A DNA stretch of 64,000 nt from Haloarcula halobia (GTDB lineage: Archaea; Halobacteriota; Halobacteria; Halobacteriales; Haloarculaceae), in the NCBI RefSeq assembly GCF_029338255.1, contig NZ_CP119787.1, positions 3,053,631 to 3,117,630 on the forward strand. Reading direction: 5' to 3'. The position numbers and the translations under genes are program-made. Position 1 is the first letter of the stretch. Each line of letters begins with the position of its first letter. Below the pieces are notes generated by a model that was not told where the DNA came from, made no database searches, and saw only the letters and a program-made list of their open reading frames with translations. Shown here in pieces: positions 45,582 through 52,727 of the stretch.

Positions 45582-47252
45582 ATGGCGCTGGCGACTCTCG
45601 CGGCCGTCCTGCTCGCGTCCGTCGTCGGTATGGGCGTCGCGTTCCTGGTCTGGCTCCATCGCGACCGGCCCGGCGCCGGCCCGCTCGCGACGTTCGTCGT
45701 CGCCGCGAGCCTCTGGACGATCGCCTACGGGCTGGAACTGGCCGTCCACGACCTGGCGACGATGCAGTGGCTCCTCCAGATCCAGCTGACGCTGTCTGTC
45801 GTCGTGCCCATCGCCTGGCTCGTCGCCGTCCTCGAGTACACCGGCCACCCACACTGGTTGAGCCGGCGCCGGGTGGGTCTGCTGCTGGTCGAACCGGCCG
45901 TCTTCGTCACGCTGGTGTGGTCCAATCCCTCGCACGGCCTGGTCTGGCGCGGGCTCGAGACGGCGAGCCGCGGCGAGTTGAGCGCGCTCGCGCCTGTCTG
46001 GGGGCTGGTCCGCTGGGCCCACCTGGCGTACGTCCTGGCGCTGGTGCTGGTCGGGGCTGTCCTCCTCGCGCGGTTGATGATGCGGACGAACCAGCTGTTC
46101 CAGACCCAGGGCGTCGCGCTCGTGGCCGTCATCACGGTACCGATGGCCGCCCACTCGCTGCACCTGCTCGCGGTGCTCCCCCCCTCGTTCGATCCGACGA
46201 GCCTGGGCTACGTCGTCTCGGGGGTCGTCCTCTCGGCGGCGATCCTCGGCGGGCAGTTGCTCGACGTGGCGCCGGTCACCCGCGATCTGGGACGGGAGGC
46301 CATCCTCGAGGAGATGGACGACAGGGTCGTCATCGTCGACGAGGCCGGGCGCATCGTCGACGTCAACGCCGCCGCCGCGGACCTCTTCGGCGCCGACCCG
46401 GTCGCCCTGCTGGGCCGCCTGCTCGAGGACGAGCGGCCCGAACTGGCCACAGCCATCCCCGGCCTCGACGAGCACGCCCACACCGAGACGCGCCTCGAAC
46501 ACGACGGCGCGGTCCGCTACTACGACGTCCGCGTGACACCGCTGTACCGGACCTACGGTGCGGTCTCGGGGCACCTCGTCAGCCTGCGGGACGTCACCGA
46601 GCGCCGCCAGCGAGAGCAGCGCATCACGGTCCTCAACCGCTTGCTCCGCCACGACATCCGCAACGAGATGAACGTCGTCCGGGGCAACGCCGACCTGCTC
46701 GCGGACCACGCCGACGCCGACGGCCACGAGCGCATCGACCGCATCCTCTCGACGGTGGACGAGGTGGTCGACCGGAGCGACAAGATCGGCGCCGTCTCCG
46801 AGGCACTCGAATCCGAGACGCCCCGGCCGCTGACCGTGGCGGACCTCGTCGACCCCGTCGTCACCGAGGCGCGTCAGCGCTACCCGGATGCGGAGGTGGT
46901 CTGTGACTGCCCGGACGGCCTTCGCGTGCTGGCCGGGCCGTCGCTGACGCTCGCCTTCGAGGAACTGGTCGACAACGCCGTCGAACACAGCGCCGGCCCC
47001 GTAACGGTGACCATCGACGTCGAGGCAGGCGACGATGGGGTGAGCGTCCGCGTCCACGACGACGGGCCGGGCATCGCCGACCACGAGCGCGAGGTCATCA
47101 ACGCCGGGGAGGAGACGCCGCTCCAGCACGGGTCGGGGGTCGGTCTGTGGCTCGTGAAGTGGGTCGTCCGGAACGTCGGCGGGACCATGTCGTTCGCCGA
47201 CGGGCCGGGGACGACCGTCGAGATCGAGTTGCCCCGGGCCGACCAGGGGTGA
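45582..47252 (+). CDS. Membrane sensor histidine kinase (7TM-His-kinase-N + PAS)
   Basis: The 556-residue protein has seven hydrophobic segments in residues 1-225 (histidine-kinase N-terminal 7TM domain), a PAS domain at about 240-345 (VVIVDEAGRIVDVNAAAADLFG), an H-box LLRHDIRNEMNVVRGNADLL with phospho-accepting His near 362, and a HATPase domain with N-box FEELVDNAVEHS, G1 DDGPGIADHE and G2 GSGVGLWLVKWVV. A complete kinase. No response regulator is adjacent, as is common in haloarchaea. Ligand unknown; the 7TM domain often senses small lipophilic or membrane cues. Confidence 0.9.
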   Translation: MALATLAAVLLASVVGMGVAFLVWLHRDRPGAGPLATFVVAASLWTIAYGLELAVHDLATMQWLLQIQLTLSVVVPIAWLVAVLEYTGHPHWLSRRRVGLLLVEPAVFVTLVWSNPSHGLVWRGLETASRGELSALAPVWGLVRWAHLAYVLALVLVGAVLLARLMMRTNQLFQTQGVALVAVITVPMAAHSLHLLAVLPPSFDPTSLGYVVSGVVLSAAILGGQLLDVAPVTRDLGREAILEEMDDRVVIVDEAGRIVDVNAAAADLFGADPVALLGRLLEDERPELATAIPGLDEHAHTETRLEHDGAVRYYDVRVTPLYRTYGAVSGHLVSLRDVTERRQREQRITVLNRLLRHDIRNEMNVVRGNADLLADHADADGHERIDRILSTVDEVVDRSDKIGAVSEALESETPRPLTVADLVDPVVTEARQRYPDAEVVCDCPDGLRVLAGPSLTLAFEELVDNAVEHSAGPVTVTIDVEAGDDGVSVRVHDDGPGIADHEREVINAGEETPLQHGSGVGLWLVKWVVRNVGGTMSFADGPGTTVEIELPRADQG

Positions 47253-47338
47253 GGCGGCGACGAGACCGAGCGCCGCGAGGACGTCCCAGAGGACCCGGCG
47301 AACACCGTGCGCTCACGGATTCGGGCCGTGAGATATGG

Positions 47339-47899
47339 CTAGCGGTCGTCGTCCCGTCGCATGGCGATCTCGAACCAGGGACAGAGGCGCAGTTGCCGGT
47401 AGTACTCGGGGTGGTCCTGCAGGCGGTCGTAGGGGACCCACATGAGGCCGTCGACCTCCTCGGGGTTCGGGTCCAGCGTCGTGTCGGTCAGCGTCGCCTG
47501 CAGGACCGCACAGACCTCCCACTCGAGGCCGGCGTTCTCGTAGTAGCGCTTGTACTCGAAGCGATCGGTCACCCGGAGGTCGTCGTACTGGTCGGGCGAG
47601 ATTCCCAGTTCGTCGTCGAGTCGTTCCTTCGTCGCCTCGACCTGGCTCTGGCCCTCGACGGGGTGGGAGGCGACGGTGCCGTCCCAGTGGGTGTCCCACA
47701 GGCGCTTGGTCGCGGCCCGCTGGGCGAGCAGCACGTTGTCGTCCTCGTCGAACAGGAGCGCCGTGAACGCCCGGTGACGGATGCCGTCGCCGGTGTGGGC
47801 CTCGAGCCGGTTGACCAGTCCCTGCTCGTTGTCGTCGGCGTCCACCGCGATGACGTCCTGCTCGGCGTTCTTGTGTGTGCCGTCGGCGTCGGTGCTCAT
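47339..47899 (-). CDS. Idi-like Nudix protein (type 1 isopentenyl-diphosphate isomerase family), active-site Cys replaced
   Basis: The 186-residue Nudix-fold protein is closest in layout to IPP isomerase type 1: EHGLVNRxEAH-like GLVNRLEAHTGDGIRHRAFT, LLAQRAATKRLWDTHWDG and LEWEVCAVLQ. In active Idi-1 the catalytic Cys lies in W-T-x-S-x-C-x-H-P. Here the segment is W72-D-G-T-V-A77-S-H-P, so the Cys is Ala. The Glu pair in E126-W-E128 is kept. It may be a Nudix hydrolase of a related substrate rather than an isomerase. Annotation as idi would be by family only. Confidence 0.7.
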   Translation of the reverse strand: MSTDADGTHKNAEQDVIAVDADDNEQGLVNRLEAHTGDGIRHRAFTALLFDEDDNVLLAQRAATKRLWDTHWDGTVASHPVEGQSQVEATKERLDDELGISPDQYDDLRVTDRFEYKRYYENAGLEWEVCAVLQATLTDTTLDPNPEEVDGLMWVPYDRLQDHPEYYRQLRLCPWFEIAMRRDDDR

Positions 47900-47952
47900 A
47901 TGTCAGCACAATCTCGGAGGGGATTCTTACGCGCTTCGACTTCCCGCGCGGG

Positions 47953-48576
47953 TCAGCGCTCGTCGACGAACTGCTTGATGATCTTCTCCTCGGCCCGGTG
48001 GAGCGTCTCGCTACAGGTGGACTTCGCGATGCCGACGGCCTCGGCCAGGTCCGTCAGCGAGCAGTCCCGTGGCGTGTCGTAGTAACCCTGCTCGACGGCG
48101 GCTTCGACGAGTTCCAGCTGGCTGTCGGTGAGCAGCTGTTCGGACTCGATACGCTGGTGGAGGCGCTCGACCTGAAACGGGATGCCGAACTCGTCGAGCT
48201 GGTCGCCCAGCTGTGAGAGTCGTTCCTGGGGCGCCGTCACCTCCCAGGAGGCCTCGCCGTCCTCGAGCGTGAAGGGCATCTCCAGCGGGATGCCCGAGCC
48301 CTGGACGGGAAAGAGCAGCAAGGGCATCGACGTCTCGAACTGTATCAGCGCCGTGTCGTCGCGGTGGGAGAGGATCTTCATCGAGGTCACCACGTCGCGC
48401 CGTTCGACGTCGGCAAGCACCGCCGGCAGCTCCGTCGCGGTCACCTCGGCGAGGCCGACGCCAGACTCGTCGCCCGGCAGGGCCGCGAGGATGCGGAAGG
48501 TGACGTCGTGGCTCCGCGAGATGTCGCCGATCCAGGTCCCCTCCGGTATCGTAAGCGAGAGTTCTGCGCGTGGCAT
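47953..48576 (-). CDS. HTH-10 (Bat/DmsR-type) transcriptional regulator
   Basis: The 207-residue protein has an N-terminal ligand-like beta domain (LTIPEGTWIGDISRSHDVTF, RILAALPGDESGVGLAEV) and the C-terminal bacterio-opsin-activator HTH: LTDSQLELVEAAVEQGYYDT, SLTDLAEAVGIAKSTCSETL, AEEKIIKQFV. The GYYDTPR motif is a family mark. No cysteine cluster is seen (one Cys in RDCSL, one in STCSE), so it is not a NarO type. A perfect CGAACATGTTCG palindrome is centred 48 bp upstream of its start, so it is probably itself a target of the neighbouring regulator or autoregulated. Divergent from the SRPBCC gene. Confidence 0.85.
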   Translation of the reverse strand: MPRAELSLTIPEGTWIGDISRSHDVTFRILAALPGDESGVGLAEVTATELPAVLADVERRDVVTSMKILSHRDDTALIQFETSMPLLLFPVQGSGIPLEMPFTLEDGEASWEVTAPQERLSQLGDQLDEFGIPFQVERLHQRIESEQLLTDSQLELVEAAVEQGYYDTPRDCSLTDLAEAVGIAKSTCSETLHRAEEKIIKQFVDER

Positions 48577-48585
48577 CGTGTGTCC

Positions 48586-48595
48586 GAATATATTC
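48586..48595. promoter_or_regulatory. Degenerate copy of the operator palindrome near the HTH-10 start
   Basis: CGAATATATTCC contains the 10-bp palindrome GAATATATTC, 10-19 bp upstream of the HTH-10 ATG. It resembles CGAAC-N2-GTTCG with C/G to T/A changes at the inner pair. It could be a weak second operator or simply A/T-rich promoter DNA. Confidence 0.3.
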
Positions 48596-48618
48596 CCCTA
48601 CTATCGAGGGTGTGTTCC

Positions 48619-48630
48619 CGAACATGTTCG
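48619..48630. promoter_or_regulatory. Operator 1: CGAAC-AT-GTTCG palindrome
   Basis: A perfect 12-bp inverted repeat in the divergent HTH-10/SRPBCC intergenic region, centred 48.5 bp from the HTH-10 ATG at 48576. The same sequence with a different central dinucleotide occurs 68 bp away and again at 52766. The position is just upstream of where BRE/TATA would lie, as for an activator. Confidence 0.7.
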
Positions 48631-48686
48631 TATTGTCCGCCCGCAGTTATATCACTTGCCCGCCGAAGCCCCCGTAAATGACGGGC

Positions 48687-48698
48687 CGAACCCGTTCG
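48687..48698. promoter_or_regulatory. Operator 2: CGAAC-CC-GTTCG palindrome
   Basis: A perfect copy of the CGAAC-N2-GTTCG motif, centred 48.5 bp upstream of the SRPBCC ATG at 48741 and 18 bp upstream of a clear TATA box. The order operator-TATA-start is the cleanest of the four sites. Confidence 0.7.
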
Positions 48699-48710
48699 GG
48701 ACCGGCCAAG

Positions 48711-48720
48711 GCTTATCAGC
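48711..48720 (+). promoter_or_regulatory. TATA box of the SRPBCC gene
   Basis: GCTTATCAGC is centred 25 bp upstream of the ATG at 48741, immediately downstream of operator 2. It indicates a leaderless transcript. Confidence 0.5.
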
Positions 48721-48740
48721 CTCGGCGGCCGGGTTCGACC

Positions 48741-49160
48741 ATGGAACGGGTCACGCTTTCGCGGACGGTCGACGCCGACCCGGAGACGGTCAGGGCCCTG
48801 ATAACGGACGTCCAGTCGTTCATGGACGCGCTGGGCCTGGATAACGTGACCGTCGACGGCGACCGTATCACCCTGCAAAACCGGATGGGACTGTTCGACA
48901 TCGAACTGCAACTCGAGGTCGTCGACGTCGAGGGAGCGGTCCTCGCCTACGAGCAACGCGAGGGCGTCTTCGAGACGATGCGAACCGAGTACACCGTCGA
49001 GGACGTACCCGAGGGGACCGAGGTGACTGCCACCACCGAGTTCAGCGCCGTCGACTTCGCGGTCATCGGCGAGGTGCTGGACGCGACCATCGTGGAACGG
49101 CAGCGTCGCAAGGAACTGACCGCCCAGCTGGACTGGCTCGAGCGCCAGGTCGCGGCGTGA
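48741..49160 (+). CDS. SRPBCC (START-like) family protein
   Basis: The 139-residue protein starts MERVTLSRTVDADPETVRAL, the usual opening of polyketide-cyclase/CoxG-like SRPBCC proteins, and has IELQLEVVDVEGAVLAYEQR and VTATTEFSAVDFAVIGEVLD, with a long C-terminal helix (IVERQRRKELTAQLDWLERQ). These proteins hold hydrophobic ligands such as lipids, hemes or cofactors. It lies between operator 2 and the RiPP gene (48-bp gap), so it is likely part of the same regulon. The ligand is unknown. Confidence 0.8.
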   Translation: MERVTLSRTVDADPETVRALITDVQSFMDALGLDNVTVDGDRITLQNRMGLFDIELQLEVVDVEGAVLAYEQREGVFETMRTEYTVEDVPEGTEVTATTEFSAVDFAVIGEVLDATIVERQRRKELTAQLDWLERQVAA

Positions 49161-49179
49161 CCGGGCCCGGTTAAACACC

Positions 49180-49191
49180 CGAACATCTGCG
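49180..49191. promoter_or_regulatory. Operator 3: imperfect CGAAC-AT-CTGCG site
   Basis: The left half-site is perfect and the right half matches at three of five positions. It is centred 44.5 bp upstream of the second in-frame ATG (49230) of the RiPP gene, the same distance as operator 4 to its gene, but only 23.5 bp from the first ATG (49209). The spacing therefore favours 49230 as the true start. Confidence 0.45.
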
Positions 49192-49208
49192 GGAGAGGAC
49201 AGAGGGGG

Positions 49209-49532
49209 ATGGCGGTGCTATCGACGGACATGCCCGAGACAGACGTCCCGCCGGTCACCGAGTCGGTCCACGACAACTCCTGGTCGGCGAACCTCGAACG
49301 GCCGGTCCACGCCGGGGACCGCACGCTAGTCGTCGAACAGGCCATCACCGCCGTCGAGCGTACCCGACCCGGGAACCACGTCAATCTCGTGACCCACGCG
49401 GACCACGGCCACCCGGAGACCTATCTCTTCGACGCACTGGACGAGGAGTTCGGCGCGGACGTAGCAACCGAGTACGTCAAGCAGTGTGGCTGTGGCGGGC
49501 ACGTCACCCGCGCTCAGGTCGGTGGCCGATGA
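49209..49532 (+). CDS. CGCGG-type RiPP precursor (predicted radical-SAM-modified peptide)
   Basis: The 107-residue protein ends with EYVKQCGCGGHVTRAQVGGR; the CGCGG pentapeptide is the mark of a predicted family of radical-SAM-modified RiPP precursors. The conserved leader includes ESVHDNSWSANLERP, RPGNHVNLVTHADHGHPETY and LFDALDEEFGADV. Its stop overlaps the ATG of the radical SAM/SPASM gene, so maturase and substrate are coupled. The two cysteines and glycines of CGCGG are the likely modification sites. Start alternatives are 49209 and 49230; operator spacing favours the latter (100 residues). The product and its activity are unknown. Confidence 0.85.
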   Translation: MAVLSTDMPETDVPPVTESVHDNSWSANLERPVHAGDRTLVVEQAITAVERTRPGNHVNLVTHADHGHPETYLFDALDEEFGADVATEYVKQCGCGGHVTRAQVGGR

Positions 49533-50602
49533 CTCCGGGAGTCGCCGTCGACGAGCGGCCGCTGGTGCTCATCTGGGAGGTGACCCAGGCCTGTGGGCTG
49601 GCCTGCAAGCACTGCCGGGCCGACGCGAAACCACAGCGCCATCCCGAGGAACTCTCCACGGCGGAGGGCGAGACGCTGCTCGAGGACGCGTCCGAGTTCG
49701 GCGACGGGCAGCTGGTCGTCCTCTCCGGCGGGGACCCGCTGGCCCGCGACGACGTGGCCGACCTGGTCGAGTACGGCACGGACCGGGGCCTGCGGATGAC
49801 GCTGACGCCGAGCGGGACGTCGTCGCTCACCCGCGAGCGACTGGCCGACCTGTCGGCGGCCGGCCTCAAGCGGCTGGCGCTCTCGCTGGACGGCGCCAGC
49901 GAGGCCGCTCACGACGGGTTCCGGGGCGTCTCGGGCAGTTTCGAGTCGACCATGGCGGCCGCCGAGGCGGCCCGTGACCTCGACATCCCGCTGCAGGTCA
50001 ACACCACCGTCTGTGCGGAGACGGTGTCGGAACTGCCGGCCATCCGCGACCGGGTCGAAGAACTCGAGGCCGTCCTCTGGTCCGTCTTCTTCCTCGTGCC
50101 GGTGGGCCGGGGCCGGGTGCTGACCCCCGTCGACCCGGCCCGGGCCGAGCGGGTGATGGCGTGGCTCCACGAGGTCCGCGAGGCGGCGCCGTTCGGCGTC
50201 AAGACGACCGAAGCTCCCCACTTTCGCCGCGTCGGCATCCAGGACCGCGAAGGCGACTCGACCCCGCCGCGCCGGCGGACCGGGGTCCGGGCCGGCAAGG
50301 GGTTCGCCTTCGTCAGCCACACGGGCGAGGTGTACCCGTCGGGCTTCCTCCCGCAGTCGGCCGGGAACGTCCGCGAGGCGTCGGTCGTCTCCGTCTACCG
50401 CGACTCGTCGCTGTTCCAGCGCCTCCGCGACGACGACGCGCTCACCGGGAAGTGCGGGGCCTGCGAGTACCGGAGCGTCTGTGGCGGGAGCCGGTCGCGG
50501 GCCTACGCGACGACGGGCGACCCGCTGGCGGCGGACCCGCTGTGTGCCTACGACCCCGAGGGGTTCGACGGGTCGGTCCCCGACCAGCACCCGGCCGATT
50601 GA
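49529..50602 (+). CDS. Radical SAM/SPASM maturase of the CGCGG RiPP
   Basis: The 357-residue enzyme has the radical SAM cluster motif C-x3-C-x2-C in VTQACGLACKHCRADAKP (about residues 21-34), the SAM-binding VLSGGDPLARDD, and LKRLALSLDGAS. The C-terminal SPASM/twitch region holds C-x2-C-x5-C in GKCGACEYRSVCGGSRSRAY and a further Cys in DPLCAYDPEG for auxiliary Fe-S clusters. The arrangement matches TIGR04053-like enzymes that I recall next to CGCGG peptides. By family it would form a carbon-centred radical on the precursor, giving thioether or other crosslinks at CGCGG (inference). Followed 65 bp later by the NarO-like regulator. Confidence 0.88.
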   Translation: MTPGVAVDERPLVLIWEVTQACGLACKHCRADAKPQRHPEELSTAEGETLLEDASEFGDGQLVVLSGGDPLARDDVADLVEYGTDRGLRMTLTPSGTSSLTRERLADLSAAGLKRLALSLDGASEAAHDGFRGVSGSFESTMAAAEAARDLDIPLQVNTTVCAETVSELPAIRDRVEELEAVLWSVFFLVPVGRGRVLTPVDPARAERVMAWLHEVREAAPFGVKTTEAPHFRRVGIQDREGDSTPPRRRTGVRAGKGFAFVSHTGEVYPSGFLPQSAGNVREASVVSVYRDSSLFQRLRDDDALTGKCGACEYRSVCGGSRSRAYATTGDPLAADPLCAYDPEGFDGSVPDQHPAD

Positions 50603-50667
50603 GGGGATTTTTCAGCCACTGGGAACTGACGCGGAGCGTTTTGTACCGGTGTGTCAAAGGTGCCGGT

Positions 50668-51309
50668 ATGAGCGCATCGGGGATCAGAGTCGAGCTCGCG
50701 GTCGACTCCGGCGAGGCCTGTCCCATCGCGAACATCTCGGAGGAGGCCGGGACGGTGGTGACCAACGTCGCCCGGAGCACCGTGGGCAGCGACGGGCGAG
50801 AGGTCGAGGAGTTCACCGTGACGGACGACGGGTCCGTCGCGGACCGGACCGACGTCCAGCAGGTGTTCGAGGCCGACCGGGGCGGTCGGTACCGTCTCGA
50901 GGAGCAGGCGGTGACCTGTCCCTGCGAGTCAATCGAGGAGTTCGCCTGTCCCGTCTCGGACGTCCAGGCCGAGGACGGCCAGTTGTTGTTGACGTTCTAC
51001 GCCCCGGACATCGACCGGATTCGAGCCATCGTGACCCGTATGCGCGACCTCTACGAGGATGTCTCCCTGCGCTCGCTCAGACAGAACGGCACCGCCGCCA
51101 GCGAGGACTCCGTGCTGATCGACCGCGGCCAGCTCACGGACCGCCAGCGCGAGGTGCTCGAGACGGCCGTCGAGATGGGCTACTTCGAGTACCCGAAGGG
51201 CGCCAACGCCGGCGAGGTGGCCGAGGCGCTCGACATCACCGTCTCGACGTTCGCCGAACACCTCGCGGCCGCCGAGACGAAACTGCTTGGCAGCATCGTC
51301 GAGGACTGA
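50668..51309 (+). CDS. NarO-like HTH-10 regulator with C-Xn-CXC-X7-C motif
   Basis: The 213-residue protein carries four cysteines, C18, C84, C86 and C94 (GEACPIA; VTCPCESIEEFACPV). They fit exactly the CXnCXCX7C signature reported for NarO, the Haloferax volcanii activator of denitrification genes, in which all four cysteines are needed. The C-terminal HTH-10 domain is typical: LTDRQREVLETAVEMGYFEY, NAGEVAEALDITVSTFAEHL. It is therefore a probable oxygen- or redox-sensing activator. No palindrome is seen at its own promoter, matching constitutive expression of narO. It is convergent with the membrane protein gene (5-bp gap). Confidence 0.85.
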   Translation: MSASGIRVELAVDSGEACPIANISEEAGTVVTNVARSTVGSDGREVEEFTVTDDGSVADRTDVQQVFEADRGGRYRLEEQAVTCPCESIEEFACPVSDVQAEDGQLLLTFYAPDIDRIRAIVTRMRDLYEDVSLRSLRQNGTAASEDSVLIDRGQLTDRQREVLETAVEMGYFEYPKGANAGEVAEALDITVSTFAEHLAAAETKLLGSIVED

Positions 51310-51314
51310 GCCGG

Positions 51315-52487
51315 TCAGCCGCGCTGTCGAGCGAACGCCCCGGTGAGCAGCCACGCGTACAGGAGCGCCCCGCCGAGCGCGACGGCCTCGCCCGCCGTCT
51401 GGAGCACCGGTACCCCGGCCGGGCCGCCCCCCACCTGCAGCGCCAGGCCACCGGCCAGCAGCGCGATCGAGGCCAGGGCCGTCCGGTCGGACGCGAGCGG
51501 TATCTGCCCGACCGTGGGTGGGTAGAACTGGTAGGCCGCGCCGACGACGGTCAGCCCGAGGAACCCCAGCAGCATCGTCCGGTAGTGAGCGGTCACCAGC
51601 GCCGGGTCGCGCCCGACGACGAGGGTGGCGAGCGCCAGCGCCACCCCGGCGACGCCCGCGAGGACGGCCAGCAGCACCGCGTAAAAGCCCACCCGCCGGC
51701 GGTCCGAGCGGACGAACAGGACGACGTAGGCCAGCGCGAACCCGACGACGGCGAGCGCCTCGAGCGCGCCCCCGACGAGCACGGCACGCGGGTCGAACAG
51801 GCCGAAGCCGAGGAGTGCGGGGCCGGCCGCTCCGGCCGGGAGCACGACGGCGACCAGCGAGCGAGGCGGACTCGCCACGAGGAACCGGGGGAACAGCCGA
51901 AAGCCCACGCCGAAGACGAACAGCGCCGCCGTGCCGGCCGCGAGGAGGTGTGACGCCTGCATCGTCGCCAGCGGCGCCCCGCCGGTCACCGTCCACAGGT
52001 GCCCGCCGGTCCCGACCACGAGGTAGCCCAGCGCGACGGGAACGACGGCGTTGGCCGCCCTGTCGACCGGTTCGCGGTGGGCGTTGGCCCCGCCGGTCCC
52101 CGTGGCGGCGCCCGTCAGGTTGTCACGGAGCGTCCACCCGAGCGTCGCGACGAAGACGGCGACGCCGGCGGCCCACAGGCCCACGCCGAGCGGCCCGACC
52201 CACCCGGGGCCGACCGGCGAGAGCGCGATGCCGGCGGCCCCGAGCACCGAGAGTGGGAGCTGGACCAGCGGGGCCGACGGGGCCGCGAGCGGCCGGTCGA
52301 AGTACGAGGGGACCAGCGCGTAGGCCTTCCCGAACAGCACGTGCAGGACGAAGCCGTAGAGCGCCAGCGGGACGACGACCCGCCGACCGGCGTCCAGCAG
52401 CATCGCGACGTGGGTGGCAAGCAGAAAGCCGGCGCTCGCGGCGACGAAGCCCCGGGACCCCTGGGAGACGAGTTGCGAGCGGGTCAC
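51315..52487 (-). CDS. Multi-histidine polytopic membrane protein (NnrS/heme-copper-like)
   Basis: The 390-residue protein has about twelve hydrophobic segments. Histidines recur inside or at the ends of helices: FLLATHVAMLLDAG, FVLHVLFGKAYALVPSYFDR, TGGHLWTVTGG, MQASHLLAAGTAAL and VTAHYRTMLLGFLGLTVVGA. This spacing and the FGKAYALVPSYF segment recall NnrS and cytochrome-oxidase-subunit-I-like proteins that bind heme or copper, often linked to nitric oxide metabolism. It follows the DUF2249 gene by 12 bp and shares its operator. Possible role in NO or redox handling under the NarO-like regulator. Identity not certain. Confidence 0.65.
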   Translation of the reverse strand: MTRSQLVSQGSRGFVAASAGFLLATHVAMLLDAGRRVVVPLALYGFVLHVLFGKAYALVPSYFDRPLAAPSAPLVQLPLSVLGAAGIALSPVGPGWVGPLGVGLWAAGVAVFVATLGWTLRDNLTGAATGTGGANAHREPVDRAANAVVPVALGYLVVGTGGHLWTVTGGAPLATMQASHLLAAGTAALFVFGVGFRLFPRFLVASPPRSLVAVVLPAGAAGPALLGFGLFDPRAVLVGGALEALAVVGFALAYVVLFVRSDRRRVGFYAVLLAVLAGVAGVALALATLVVGRDPALVTAHYRTMLLGFLGLTVVGAAYQFYPPTVGQIPLASDRTALASIALLAGGLALQVGGGPAGVPVLQTAGEAVALGGALLYAWLLTGAFARQRG

Positions 52488-52499
52488 CAGTCGTGTGCC

Positions 52500-52727
52500 T
52501 CACTCGTGCTGTATGATGACACGCCACATGTCACTGTCGACTCGCTCCGTCTCGTGAGCGAACCCCCGCGTCTCCAGCACGCCGTAGAGGGGGACCGGTT
52601 CGAAGGCGCTGACGAGTCGGAGGGTGTCCTCGGGACCGAGCGTCTCGAGTGCCGAGACGATCTCGGGGAACGGTTCGCCGTCGATGGCTCTGACGTCGAG
52701 TTCGGTGACCGTCGTGTCCGCTGCCAT
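52500..52727 (-). CDS. DUF2249 domain protein
   Basis: The 75-residue protein begins MAADTTVTELDVRAIDGEPF and has EIVSALETLGPEDTLRLVSA and LYGVLETRGFAHETERVDSD, the DUF2249 pattern (TusA-like fold; xLDxRxxxxxxPFxxI start). DUF2249 proteins are frequent in nitrite/nitric oxide reductase loci. The start at 52727 fits the domain; an upstream ATG at 52832 is in frame but would swallow the operator. It is the first gene of an operon with the multi-His membrane protein. Confidence 0.8.
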   Translation of the reverse strand: MAADTTVTELDVRAIDGEPFPEIVSALETLGPEDTLRLVSAFEPVPLYGVLETRGFAHETERVDSDMWRVIIQHE

